A stretch of 64,000 nucleotides of DNA from JACOTV01 sp964445135 (GTDB taxonomy: Bacteria > Patescibacteriota > Microgenomatia > UBA1406 > GWC2-37-13): assembly GCA_964445135.1 (NCBI GenBank), contig CAYUJW010000001.1, forward strand, positions 9,298 through 73,297, written 5' to 3'. Of this stretch, positions 52,930 to 61,334 are shown piece after piece (the stretch's first letter is position 1; each line of letters opens with the position of its first letter). The translations under genes were made by a program, and so were the position numbers. The notes beneath the pieces were generated by a model, which was given only the letters and a program-made list of their open reading frames with translations, was not told where the DNA came from and made no database searches.

Positions 52930-54066
52930 ATGAATAAACAAACTGCTGTCATTGTCATCCCCACCTATAATGAGGCAGATAATGTAAAAAAGCTTACGCA
53001 ACAAATATTTGATGTAGTCAAAACTATCGAAAATTGGGATACCCATATTCTGATTGTTGATAGCCAGTCCCCCGACGGCACGGCTGCTGTTATTCGAGAA
53101 GAGATGAAAAAGCAAAAGCAGCTGCATTTGCTGGAAACAAAAAAAGAGGGTTTGGGTCGAGCATATGTTGCGGGTTTTTCCTACGCAATAAACAAGCTTT
53201 CGGCAGATGTGCTGTTTGAAATGGATGCTGACTTTTCCCACGATCCACGAGCACTCCCTAAGTTTTTGAAAAAAATTGATAATGGCGCTGACTTTGTCAT
53301 TGGATCACGATATATTCGCGGCGGCTCAATACCAAAAGATTGGGGATTGAATCGTAAATTTTATTCAGTTGTTGGGAACCTTATCATTCGATTTGGGTTT
53401 TTTAAACTCTCCGTCACCGACTGGACGTCGGGATTTCGATGTATAAAGTCGTGGATTATCCGAGAGAATATCGGAATTATTGAAAAATATTCGGGATATG
53501 TATTCCAGGTGGCACTCCTTGACAACGCAATCAAAAAGCATGCGAAAGTTGGGGAAGTTCCAATCAACTTCACCGATCGAAAATATGGTGTTTCAAAGAT
53601 TAACTCTGGACAGTTTATCCGCGACGCTTTGTTATACATCGCATTCCACTCATCATTTCTGCGCTACGTTGTAGTTGGAGGGAGCGGCTTTCTCATCGAC
53701 TTTGGCATTTTCACCGCCCTATACTTTGGATTGAATTTGCCAATCTATGTGGCCCAAGCAATAAGCGCCGAGGCAGCAATTGTCAATAATTTTATAGGAA
53801 ACAACTTTTGGTCATTCTCACACAAGAAAATTGATCATAAGGCAAGCTCCATAGTTCGTAGTTTCTTTAAGTTTAATGCGGTTGCACTTGGCTCACTTAT
53901 TATGCAAGTTGTCGCACTCACCGCATATGAGTATAAGTTTGGCGAGAATCATGTGCTTATATTTAAAGCGGTGTTTCTGGTCCTCATCATCATGCCATAC
54001 TCATACATTCTCTACAATCGTGTCGTGTGGAAGTCGAAAAAATCCCCCGAAATAGATGTGGTCTAA
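52930..54066 (+). CDS. polyprenol-phosphate mannosyltransferase-like GT2 with GtrA domain
   Basis: A 378-residue fusion. Residues 1 to about 235 are a GT2 domain of the dolichol-phosphate mannose synthase type (VIVIPTYNEADNV, VDSQSPDGT, EMDADFSHDP, GSRYIRGGS). Residues about 245-370 form a GtrA-like domain with four membrane helices, including FIGNNFWSFSHKK. It probably loads a sugar onto the lipid carrier and helps flip it for periplasmic glycosylation. Confidence 0.92.
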   Translation: MNKQTAVIVIPTYNEADNVKKLTQQIFDVVKTIENWDTHILIVDSQSPDGTAAVIREEMKKQKQLHLLETKKEGLGRAYVAGFSYAINKLSADVLFEMDADFSHDPRALPKFLKKIDNGADFVIGSRYIRGGSIPKDWGLNRKFYSVVGNLIIRFGFFKLSVTDWTSGFRCIKSWIIRENIGIIEKYSGYVFQVALLDNAIKKHAKVGEVPINFTDRKYGVSKINSGQFIRDALLYIAFHSSFLRYVVVGGSGFLIDFGIFTALYFGLNLPIYVAQAISAEAAIVNNFIGNNFWSFSHKKIDHKASSIVRSFFKFNAVALGSLIMQVVALTAYEYKFGENHVLIFKAVFLVLIIMPYSYILYNRVVWKSKKSPEIDVV

Positions 54067-54095
54067 AAAAAACTGTAGCCAATGTTTCTTTGGCT
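54065..54095 (-). terminator. intrinsic terminator, PEGA gene side
   Basis: On the minus strand AGCCAA pairs with TTGGCT (54077-54082 with 54090-54095) and is followed by ACAG and eight T. It lies in the 42-nt space between two convergent genes and would serve the PEGA-SH3 gene. Confidence 0.75.
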
Positions 54096-54108
54096 TTGTC
54101 AAAGAGGC

Positions 54109-55020
54109 TTACTCCTTCGTCGTAAATTGAGCTGAAATCCATCCCTCTTCAGTCTCGGAGTATGGAATCCGGATCCAGCCACCAACCTCTTCAAGCAAGC
54201 TGTATCTATCGCCCTCATCAACTTGTGCCACCTCTTCTGCGTTGATGTTTGGCTCCTTACGAACTCTCAAAAATCCATTTGGGGTACCGACAATTGTGAC
54301 CGTGTCAAATGCCGACACAGTACTGGTTGGAACGAGCGTAGCGCTCTCAGTCGCTTCCAAACTTGCTTCGTCAGTTGCTTCCTTTGATGGCAGCTTCTTT
54401 GGCTTATTTTGCAAAGATGTGGGGTCAATGGCTAGTTTGATTTGCGCCGTTAATCGATAACCGTCAACCACATTTATGGCTTGTGTACGACGATAAAACC
54501 CCGGCAAATACTGGGACAATTCGTGCGAGCCTTCTGGCACATCGGCCAACGTGAGCGGCGCAATTCCCTTTTCGTCCCCGTCAAGCGAAACAAGTGTTCC
54601 AATTGGCTCAGAATCAATAACGACTTCTCCCGTTTTTTTCTGGTATTTTCCCGTTATCTTACTGAGTGTAAATACTTCACCTGCCGAATCAACATCACCC
54701 ATTCCCAGCTCACGGCTGATATAGGTCAGGGTCCCTCGACCAACATTCACTTTTCCTTGCCATGAAGCGGTGACAGTTGCCTCTTGATCAGGAATAAGCT
54801 TTATCGTGTAATCACCGGCTGGGATCTGGACATCGTAGGGAGTACTTCCTTTATTCACGTTATTTATAAATACGTTTGCGGCCGGTGTTGAAAAAATCTG
54901 AAGTTGCCCCATCACATTCTGCTGACTCTTCCACGCCGCTTGAATTCCAATCGCTATAAAAAACAACGCGCCAAGCACTAAGAAGATCAGGAGCTTGCGT
55001 TTAATAGTTGTTCGCTTCAT
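54109..55020 (-). CDS. membrane-anchored PEGA-SH3 domain protein
   Basis: A 303-residue surface protein. A membrane helix (about 10-28) is followed by two PEGA domains (VFINNVNKGSTPYDVQIPAG; LVSLDGDEKGIAPLTLADVPEG), a Ser/Thr/Glu-rich linker and a C-terminal bacterial SH3 domain (FLRVRKEPNINAEEVAQVDEG, GWIRIPY, GWISAQF). It may bind wall material. A TATAAT box lies about 33 nt before the ATG, so this gene has a leader. Confidence 0.88.
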   Translation of the reverse strand: MKRTTIKRKLLIFLVLGALFFIAIGIQAAWKSQQNVMGQLQIFSTPAANVFINNVNKGSTPYDVQIPAGDYTIKLIPDQEATVTASWQGKVNVGRGTLTYISRELGMGDVDSAGEVFTLSKITGKYQKKTGEVVIDSEPIGTLVSLDGDEKGIAPLTLADVPEGSHELSQYLPGFYRRTQAINVVDGYRLTAQIKLAIDPTSLQNKPKKLPSKEATDEASLEATESATLVPTSTVSAFDTVTIVGTPNGFLRVRKEPNINAEEVAQVDEGDRYSLLEEVGGWIRIPYSETEEGWISAQFTTKE

Positions 55021-55188
55021 AGATTCAACACAAATTTATACAATGAATGCTCAATTATACCGCAAATGCGAGACATGAGGTGTATGAGGTTTGTACATAT
55101 ATTCACTTAACATGTGTATTGACAACACGAATTGGACAGATTATACTGGAGACAACCCGGTGAACGCTTGTTCTTTTGGCCAGTGTAT

Positions 55189-55809
55189 ATGATGAAAAAG
55201 ATAATTTTTACAATCGGCTCAGTCCTCTTGTTTCTCTCAACTGTAACTCGAGACATTATCCATCTTGGGAGTGAATCACTGGTATTATTTGGACTTCTTA
55301 TTCTTATTGCGTTTTTTGATGACTTGGAAGAATTTGATTTTTTTGGATTAAAAGGCCGCCGGGTTGAGCGGGAGCTTGCCGATATTAAACAGCGACTTGG
55401 TCAAACCACGACAAGCCAAGCAACCAATCTGCCCGATGATAACCTGACAAAGCTTCGAAAAAAGAAGGTTCAACTGATGGGTGTTGACCGCGGCAATTTC
55501 CTCGCACTTGTGTTTGAGATAGAGCGCCTGCTTCGCGCAATAGCGCTTGAGCTTAACCCAAGTGAAATTGAGCAAAACTCTCCCATTTCCCAAGTTACGA
55601 CATATCTAACTCAAAATGGCTATCTCACAACATCAGGCCATGAACAATGGAAAGCATTAAATGAAGTACGAAACATCATCGTGCAAGGACGCTATCCTAC
55701 AGAAAATGATGCGGCACTTGCTGACTGGATTGAGCTTGCATACTCACTGTATTCTGAAATTTATGACGATTTGGTCAATAAGCCGAAAGTGAGCAAGAAG
55801 AAAAAATGA
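55189..55809 (+). CDS. hypothetical membrane protein
   Basis: About 206 residues. I choose the ATG at 55189 (MMKKIIFTIGS), where the first hydrophobic segment begins; an in-frame TTG lies 19 codons upstream. Two N-terminal helices (about 5-20 and 29-45) precede a cytoplasmic, mainly helical region with charged heptad-like stretches (RRVERELADIKQRL). Family not recognised. It overlaps the alkD-like gene by 4 nt. The 55021-55188 spacer shows no other feature. Confidence 0.6.
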   Translation: MMKKIIFTIGSVLLFLSTVTRDIIHLGSESLVLFGLLILIAFFDDLEEFDFFGLKGRRVERELADIKQRLGQTTTSQATNLPDDNLTKLRKKKVQLMGVDRGNFLALVFEIERLLRAIALELNPSEIEQNSPISQVTTYLTQNGYLTTSGHEQWKALNEVRNIIVQGRYPTENDAALADWIELAYSLYSEIYDDLVNKPKVSKKKK

Positions 55810-56594
55810 AAAAACTTCTACCAATTCAAGTTGAGCTCAGAAGTCATGCATCTTCGGAAAAGGCGTCGCTCTATTCGCGTTTTTTCAAAACCGGCCCCGG
55901 ACAATATGGTGAGGGTGATGTGTTTCTTGGGTTGACAGTCCCAACTACCCGCTCATGCGTAAAAAAACATATTCGTTCGATGAAATTGTCAGACTCAACA
56001 ACCTTGTTGGAAAGCCCATATCATGAAGAGCGACTAGCGGGCGTACTGTCACTTGTGCACTTTTCTACTCATCATACATATTCCACTCGTGAAGTTGCAG
56101 AATGTTATCTGAAAAATGTACAACATATCAACAACTGGGATTTAGTCGATGTATCAAGTGGATATATTATTGGGCCATACCTGAGCGAGGTACTTACGCC
56201 TATTGAAAAAGACACATTTGTCAAAGAGTATATTACGAGCCCAAATATTTGGAAGGTACGGATTGTATTGTTGGCAAGCTTATATTTCATAATGCGGCGC
56301 GATGCAACACTTACGCTTGAGCTGGTTGGCCAAACGATGAACCACAAACATGACCTCATTCATAAGGCGTCGGGTTGGATGCTTCGTGAAGTGGGTAAAC
56401 GAGTGAGCCAATCACAGCTTCTATCATTTCTTGATGAGCATGCGCACCATATGCCCCGCACCATGCTCAGGTATTCAATTGAGCACCTGACTCCCACGAT
56501 GCGCACACACTATATGAAGATGTCCGAGACAGCCCAAACGAGATTGAATCAAACAACAAAACCAAGCAAGGCAAGCGATGTGCGAAGTGGTTGA
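55806..56594 (+). CDS. DNA alkylation repair protein, AlkD family
   Basis: A 262-residue helical-repeat DNA glycosylase that removes bulky or charged alkylated bases. Family marks are FFKTGPGQYGEGDVFLGLTVP, a VHFSTHHT segment, INNWDLVDVSSGYIIGPYL and the WMLREVGKRVS region. It overlaps the upstream gene by 4 nt and its 3' end overlaps the convergent cysS-like gene by 46 nt. Confidence 0.9.
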   Translation: MKKLLPIQVELRSHASSEKASLYSRFFKTGPGQYGEGDVFLGLTVPTTRSCVKKHIRSMKLSDSTTLLESPYHEERLAGVLSLVHFSTHHTYSTREVAECYLKNVQHINNWDLVDVSSGYIIGPYLSEVLTPIEKDTFVKEYITSPNIWKVRIVLLASLYFIMRRDATLTLELVGQTMNHKHDLIHKASGWMLREVGKRVSQSQLLSFLDEHAHHMPRTMLRYSIEHLTPTMRTHYMKMSETAQTRLNQTTKPSKASDVRSG

Positions 56595-57679
56595 CCAGAC
56601 ATCTCATGCATGAGCTCCAACGCGCGCTCAGTGTGCAAATCGTCATCAAGCGCTTCATATACTTTGGCGAAATCACCACTATCTGGTTGGGCAAGTGAGT
56701 TTTGAATCGCCGCCCACTTTGTCGCGGCCATATCAAGCAAAGAATGTTCAAACTCCCACGACTGACGATAGTGGTGTGTCAAAAGCAAGTATCTCAGAAC
56801 CTGCGCGTCATACTCTTTGAGAACATCTTCAACAAGCACTAAGTTTCCAATCGATTTACTCATCTTTTCACCGGTATACCTAACCATTGCCATGTGCAGC
56901 CAGTATGAAACATATGGTTGTTTCCCGGTTACTGCTTCTGACTGGGCAATCTCACTTTCATGATGTGGATACATGAGATCTTCACCGCCTGCGTGAATAT
57001 CTATCTGATCTCCAAGCACTTCCTGGATCATAGCACTACACTCAATATGCCAGCCTGGCCGACCCATACCCCACGGTGAATCCCAATGAGGAGCTTGGGA
57101 ACTCGCAAACCAAAGGACAAAGTCGAGCGGATGTCGCTTACGAGCATCGTGCGGATCTCCTCCTCGTTGACCAAGAATCGTTTCCATCTGCTTGCCTGAT
57201 AAGCGTGCCATTGAACCATATGAAGGTGAAGTGGTGACATCAAAGTATACCATATTCTCAACCACATATGCATGTCCTTTTTCAACAAGTGTAGTCACCA
57301 TCGAAATAATCTGACTCATGGCAGACGTTGCATACATGTATGTCGTTGGTCGAAGCACATTGAGCGCATCCATCTGCTTATGAAAGTGCAAAACCCAATA
57401 GTCTGCAAGCTCTTGCCACGATATATTTCGAGCGTTGGCCTGCGCGATAACATCTTCACTGTCGTTTATATCCGTTGCATTTTGTAAGTAATTTACACGA
57501 TAACCATGATGATGAAGGAGTCTTCTGAGAACATCAAATTGAACATAGGTGAATGCATGACCTAAGTGCGTCGCATTGTTTGGTGTTATGCCACACACAT
57601 ATGCCAAAACCTCATTCGGTGTGCGCGTAGTGAAAGGACGAACTGTTTGCGTGCGAGAGTCAAATAGATTAAGTGACAT
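56549..57679 (-). CDS. cysS: cysteinyl-tRNA synthetase family ligase, short (CysRS/MshC-like)
   Basis: A 376-residue class I ligase for cysteine. Zinc ligands Cys29, Cys214, His239 and Glu243 are in place, HLGH at 38-41 and KMSKS at 272-276. It ends just after the DALR-type helical region (EALDDDLHTERALELM), so the usual 80-90 residue anticodon-binding C-terminus is absent. The start region VCGITPNNATHLGHAFTY also recalls MshC of mycothiol synthesis, which is similarly short. CysRS is the default role. TATAAT lies 7 nt before the ATG. Confidence 0.8.
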   Translation of the reverse strand: MSLNLFDSRTQTVRPFTTRTPNEVLAYVCGITPNNATHLGHAFTYVQFDVLRRLLHHHGYRVNYLQNATDINDSEDVIAQANARNISWQELADYWVLHFHKQMDALNVLRPTTYMYATSAMSQIISMVTTLVEKGHAYVVENMVYFDVTTSPSYGSMARLSGKQMETILGQRGGDPHDARKRHPLDFVLWFASSQAPHWDSPWGMGRPGWHIECSAMIQEVLGDQIDIHAGGEDLMYPHHESEIAQSEAVTGKQPYVSYWLHMAMVRYTGEKMSKSIGNLVLVEDVLKEYDAQVLRYLLLTHHYRQSWEFEHSLLDMAATKWAAIQNSLAQPDSGDFAKVYEALDDDLHTERALELMHEMSGQPLRTSLALLGFVV

Positions 57680-57686
57680 AGGGAGA

Positions 57687-57692
57687 ATTATA
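57687..57692 (-). promoter_or_regulatory. -10 box (TATAAT) of cysS-like gene, leaderless layout
   Basis: A perfect TATAAT on the minus strand 7 nt before the ATG. It lies just before the stop codon of the upstream MFS gene. Confidence 0.55.
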
Positions 57693-57694
57693 GC

Positions 57695-58978
57695 TTATTT
57701 CACATCTCGAAGCTGCTTTTGAGTCACAAATAGCGCGCATACGCCAATTAACAACATAATTGCATTCAGACGCAGCGTATTTGGGACGCTGACTACGTCA
57801 CTTAAGAGCCCAACGACCAAACTACCAAATGGCGACATTCCAATAAACATGAGGGTATATACGCTCATGATACGACCGCGCAGGGCAGGTGGAGACAGGT
57901 GCTGTATGGTTGCATTGATTGTTGAAAACATGAGAATAAGTCCAAATCCGGCAAATGCCAGTGCAATCATTCCACCTTGCATCTGAGTCATAAAACTAAA
58001 GACAACTAACGCCGCAGAGAAGATGCTTACTCCAGAAAAAATAAACACATATGGCTTAATTCGCCTCGCCTGAGATGAGACGACGACTGCGCCGAGCACT
58101 GCCCCAAATCCAGCGGCTGCCTGTAAATATCCCAAGCCCCTTGCTCCTTGGTGAAATATATCCTTTGCAATAACTGGCATAATTGCCACATATGACCACC
58201 CAAATACGGCAGCCAGACTTGCCATAAATAATAATGGCCGGATGACTGGGTGATGAAATGAGGCAGATAGTCCTTCCTTGATTGCGCGCCAAGGATTCGG
58301 GTGAGTTGAGTGAATTACCTCATTCAATCGCATCGAGTACAACGCAAAGAGCACCGCAATAAAACTGAGGCCATTTATTACAAATGCCCCGCCAATCCCC
58401 AGTTGTGCGATTGCGATTCCAGCCATGCTTGGTCCTATAATACGCGCCGCATTAAATGAACCGGAGTTGAGCGAAATTGCTGATGACAAGTCTTCGCGGC
58501 GCACGATAAGCAACATGAATGTTTGGCGCGCTGGCATATCGAGCGCATTTGCACAGCCAAGTAAAAATGCAAACACGGCAATATGTACCGCCTGCACACT
58601 TCCCATCAGCACTAACACTCCAAGCAAAAGCGCAAGAATTGCTTGTGAGCTTTGGGTGATATATAAAATACGTCTTTTGCTGTATTTATCAATAAGCACC
58701 CCCGCAAATAAACTAAAAAATAGTATGGGAATAAAGTACAAAGCAGACACAAATCCAACCCAAAATGCTGATCGCGTAATCTCATACACCATATACCCTT
58801 GCGCCACATTCTGAAGCCATGTCCCAACTTGCGACACCACATTTGACATAGCATATAGCCGGTAGTTGCGATGTTTTAAGGCAGGAAATGCGCCCATAAA
58901 ATGCCGAGTCCATCCAGGACGCTCGCCACTTTCAATTTCTTGACTTTCGCTCATTATGTATTCTTCTTCACGTTTCAT
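57695..58978 (-). CDS. major facilitator superfamily exporter
   Basis: About 427 residues with some twelve hydrophobic segments. The sequence resembles the EntS-like/MFS_3 exporters, with FPALKHRNYRLYAMSNVVSQ at the start, a GVLIDKYSKRRIL loop between helices two and three and the central WRAIKEGLSASFHHPVIRP linker. Substrate unknown; efflux is more likely than uptake. Possible ATG starts are 58978 and 58954. It may be the upstream neighbour of cysS, but cysS has its own promoter. Confidence 0.85.
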   Translation of the reverse strand: MKREEEYIMSESQEIESGERPGWTRHFMGAFPALKHRNYRLYAMSNVVSQVGTWLQNVAQGYMVYEITRSAFWVGFVSALYFIPILFFSLFAGVLIDKYSKRRILYITQSSQAILALLLGVLVLMGSVQAVHIAVFAFLLGCANALDMPARQTFMLLIVRREDLSSAISLNSGSFNAARIIGPSMAGIAIAQLGIGGAFVINGLSFIAVLFALYSMRLNEVIHSTHPNPWRAIKEGLSASFHHPVIRPLLFMASLAAVFGWSYVAIMPVIAKDIFHQGARGLGYLQAAAGFGAVLGAVVVSSQARRIKPYVFIFSGVSIFSAALVVFSFMTQMQGGMIALAFAGFGLILMFSTINATIQHLSPPALRGRIMSVYTLMFIGMSPFGSLVVGLLSDVVSVPNTLRLNAIMLLIGVCALFVTQKQLRDVK

Positions 58979-59143
58979 AGATATCACTCACAAATGCTGC
59001 GACCCAAATCAAATACTGCCATTTTTTGGAAAAAATAGTAGGATGAGCATAATGCGAGACAGCTCACCCCCTTAGGCAGTCAATAAGTATACCATTGTTT
59101 GGCGCGCAAATCGCGACACACCAGTCTAAGAATGAATCTCACC

Positions 59144-60358
59144 CTACAGTTTGTTGGGGTTTATCCGCAGTATTTTATCTTCATTTGTATTACTAGTCGA
59201 CACATACATCATCCCATCAGGACCGATCACCACATCACGCAAACGACCATACTCATCTTTAAAATACTGAGTGAGATTTGTCCCATTTGGCAAACTCATG
59301 ACGGTCACTGCAGCGCCACGAAGTGATGCCAAATATACTTTTGAGCCAATAATCGACATCCCAGACGGCGCCCATGTGTCAGTCCCTGAGTGAGCAACTG
59401 GCTTCACCATACCTTCCTGCTGCTGATTACCCCTGATTGTCGGCCACCCATAATTTGCTCCAGCATCAATCACATTCAATTCATCCTGGCCATCTGGACC
59501 GTGCTCACTCGCCCATAATTGACCTGCGCTATCCCACGCCAAGCCTTGTGGGTTCCGATGACCATATGAATATGTTCGATTTGAAAAGGGATTGCCTGGT
59601 GCTGCCGCGCCGCCGTCAGTCACCCGTAAGATCTTACCTGCAAGCGAACCGGTATCTTGCGCCAGCGAAGGCTCAGCCGCGTCTCCTGTACCGATATACA
59701 AAAAGCCATCGGGACCAAACTTAATGCGCCCACCATTATGAATGTTTGCGCCGGGGATTGCATCAATTAATACCGTTTCTGCACCTAACGCATCATTCTC
59801 ATACTTCATGCGCACTAATCGATTTTTGGTGGCGTCACCCACAACGCTATAGGTGTAGTAGAAATATACATAGCGATTGCTTGCAAACGCTGGGTGAAGC
59901 GCCATGCCTAATAATCCACCTTCCCCAATCGCCGCAACGTTTGCCAATTCACCCACCGGCTCTTGTTGCAACACGTTATTTTTAACGATACGTACTCGCC
60001 CTGGACGCTCAGTAAACATGAGGTCTCCATTTGGCAAAAATGCCAGTGCCCATGGTACACGAAGCCCTTGGGCAACGGTGCTTACTCGAGGCGCATCATC
60101 AGCAATTGTTGGCTGAATTGTTGGAGCAACAGTCGGCCCCGTTGTTGGGTCTACTGATCCACTCATGTACTTTGTCCTCCATACTTCATAATCGACGAGG
60201 TTCACCCGACCATCATTATTTGCGTCCCCTTGCAAAAAGATTGCCTGCGCACTCACATATATACGAGGAAGTATCAATTGAGCCCATGCAAAAAATGCAA
60301 ATACGACAACCAGCAATAGACCGGCAACGAGTGCATATTTAGATTGTATGTGCCTCAT
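59144..60358 (-). CDS. secreted PQQ-type sugar dehydrogenase with dockerin-like loop
   Basis: A 404-residue protein. An N-terminal membrane/signal helix (about 9-28) is followed by a single dockerin-like calcium loop GDANNDGRVNLVDYEVWR (about 44-61), a threonine/proline linker and a six-bladed propeller of the glucose/sorbosone dehydrogenase family (LRVPWALAFLPNGDLMFTERPG, GLLGMALHPAF, NIHNGGRIKFGPDGFLYIGTGD, SYGHRNPQGLAWD). PQQ and calcium dependence is known for the family, not shown here. TATACT lies 8 nt before the ATG. Confidence 0.88.
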   Translation of the reverse strand: MRHIQSKYALVAGLLLVVVFAFFAWAQLILPRIYVSAQAIFLQGDANNDGRVNLVDYEVWRTKYMSGSVDPTTGPTVAPTIQPTIADDAPRVSTVAQGLRVPWALAFLPNGDLMFTERPGRVRIVKNNVLQQEPVGELANVAAIGEGGLLGMALHPAFASNRYVYFYYTYSVVGDATKNRLVRMKYENDALGAETVLIDAIPGANIHNGGRIKFGPDGFLYIGTGDAAEPSLAQDTGSLAGKILRVTDGGAAAPGNPFSNRTYSYGHRNPQGLAWDSAGQLWASEHGPDGQDELNVIDAGANYGWPTIRGNQQQEGMVKPVAHSGTDTWAPSGMSIIGSKVYLASLRGAAVTVMSLPNGTNLTQYFKDEYGRLRDVVIGPDGMMYVSTSNTNEDKILRINPNKL

Positions 60359-60366
60359 ATAGCTTA

Positions 60367-60372
60367 AGTATA
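60367..60372 (-). promoter_or_regulatory. -10 box (TATACT) of sugar dehydrogenase gene, leaderless layout
   Basis: TATACT on the minus strand 8 nt before the ATG at 60358. The 60373-60575 spacer to the divergent PIG-L gene shows nothing else convincing. Confidence 0.55.
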
Positions 60373-60575
60373 AACGGTCAATTCAATTCTTGCCGACTTG
60401 TTTCCAATTACTTACCCTACAACACGAAGCCTGTCATTTTCTTGGCATGCGTTGCTGGGCGTCGAAGCTTAAATCTAAAGGAATTACATCGTTTAACTCA
60501 CCCCCTCCTCTAACTGCGCGCCACAATTTATCCGACCTCTCGTGTAAAATCTCATTTGACACGGACTATTTGATT

Positions 60576-61259
60576 ATGAATAATAGCCTAAATCAACCTA
60601 TGAAGAAGCCAGCACTCGTGTGCCTTTTTGCCCACCCTGACGATGAGTCATTTGGCCCATCAGGCACAATCCATACATTTACCAAAACGCACGACGTCTA
60701 TATTATCTGTGCAACAAATGGAGATGCTGGTGAGAATCATCATCCGGAGGGAGATAAGATTGATCTTAGCACACAACGCCAATCTGAAATTATTGCCTCA
60801 AGTCAATTGCTTGGGGTCAAAAAAGTATATTTCCTCAATCACCAAGATGGGAGCTTGTGTAACAACAGCTATCACGCATTGGCAGCTGAGGCACAGGCAA
60901 TTCTTGATGATTTACGCCCAGAAATTGTCCTCACGTATGAACACCGCGGAATCTCCGGACATATTGACCACATTGTGATGTCAATGATCACAAGCTTTCT
61001 GTATGAGCGACTTTCCTATATTAAACAAGCGTACTTCTATTGTCTTTGTACAACCCAGAATTCACGTGAACCTGGCGATTATTTTGTATTTTTTCCACCC
61101 GGCTATGACGAGGCGCAGATCGACTGTACATGCGACGTGACACATTGTCGCGACATTAAGATACAAGCCGTAAAAAAACATATTTCCCAAGCCAAAGATA
61201 TGAAGCATATTTTGTCAAACATGAGAAATGAGGAGTGCTTCATTGTGTGGAAGAAGTAA
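60576..61259 (+). CDS. PIG-L family N-acetylglucosaminyl deacetylase
   Basis: About 227 residues. The zinc-binding AHPDDES motif is at about 18-24, followed by ICATNGDAGENHH, RQSEIIASSQLLGV and the second metal region EHRGISGHIDHIVMS. Family enzymes remove acetyl groups from GlcNAc conjugates, including lipid-linked and small-thiol sugars. The ATG at 60576 or 60600 could start it; longer frames lack similarity. It precedes argS by 75 nt. Confidence 0.88.
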   Translation: MNNSLNQPMKKPALVCLFAHPDDESFGPSGTIHTFTKTHDVYIICATNGDAGENHHPEGDKIDLSTQRQSEIIASSQLLGVKKVYFLNHQDGSLCNNSYHALAAEAQAILDDLRPEIVLTYEHRGISGHIDHIVMSMITSFLYERLSYIKQAYFYCLCTTQNSREPGDYFVFFPPGYDEAQIDCTCDVTHCRDIKIQAVKKHISQAKDMKHILSNMRNEECFIVWKK

Positions 61260-61320
61260 TACATATGTCGGGAGTCGAGCGATTTTGTGCAGCGAAGGAA
61301 AAATGTTTTGGCAAATGTAC

Positions 61321-61326
61321 TATAAT
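61321..61326 (+). promoter_or_regulatory. -10 box (TATAAT) of argS, leaderless layout
   Basis: A perfect TATAAT 8 nt before the first argS ATG at 61335. Confidence 0.6.
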
Positions 61327-61334
61327 AGACTTCT

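Noticed and set aside
33868..60358. Cellulosome
   Set aside because: Dockerin-like loops are present, but there is no cohesin or scaffoldin in the window and only one clear repeat per protein is in frame.
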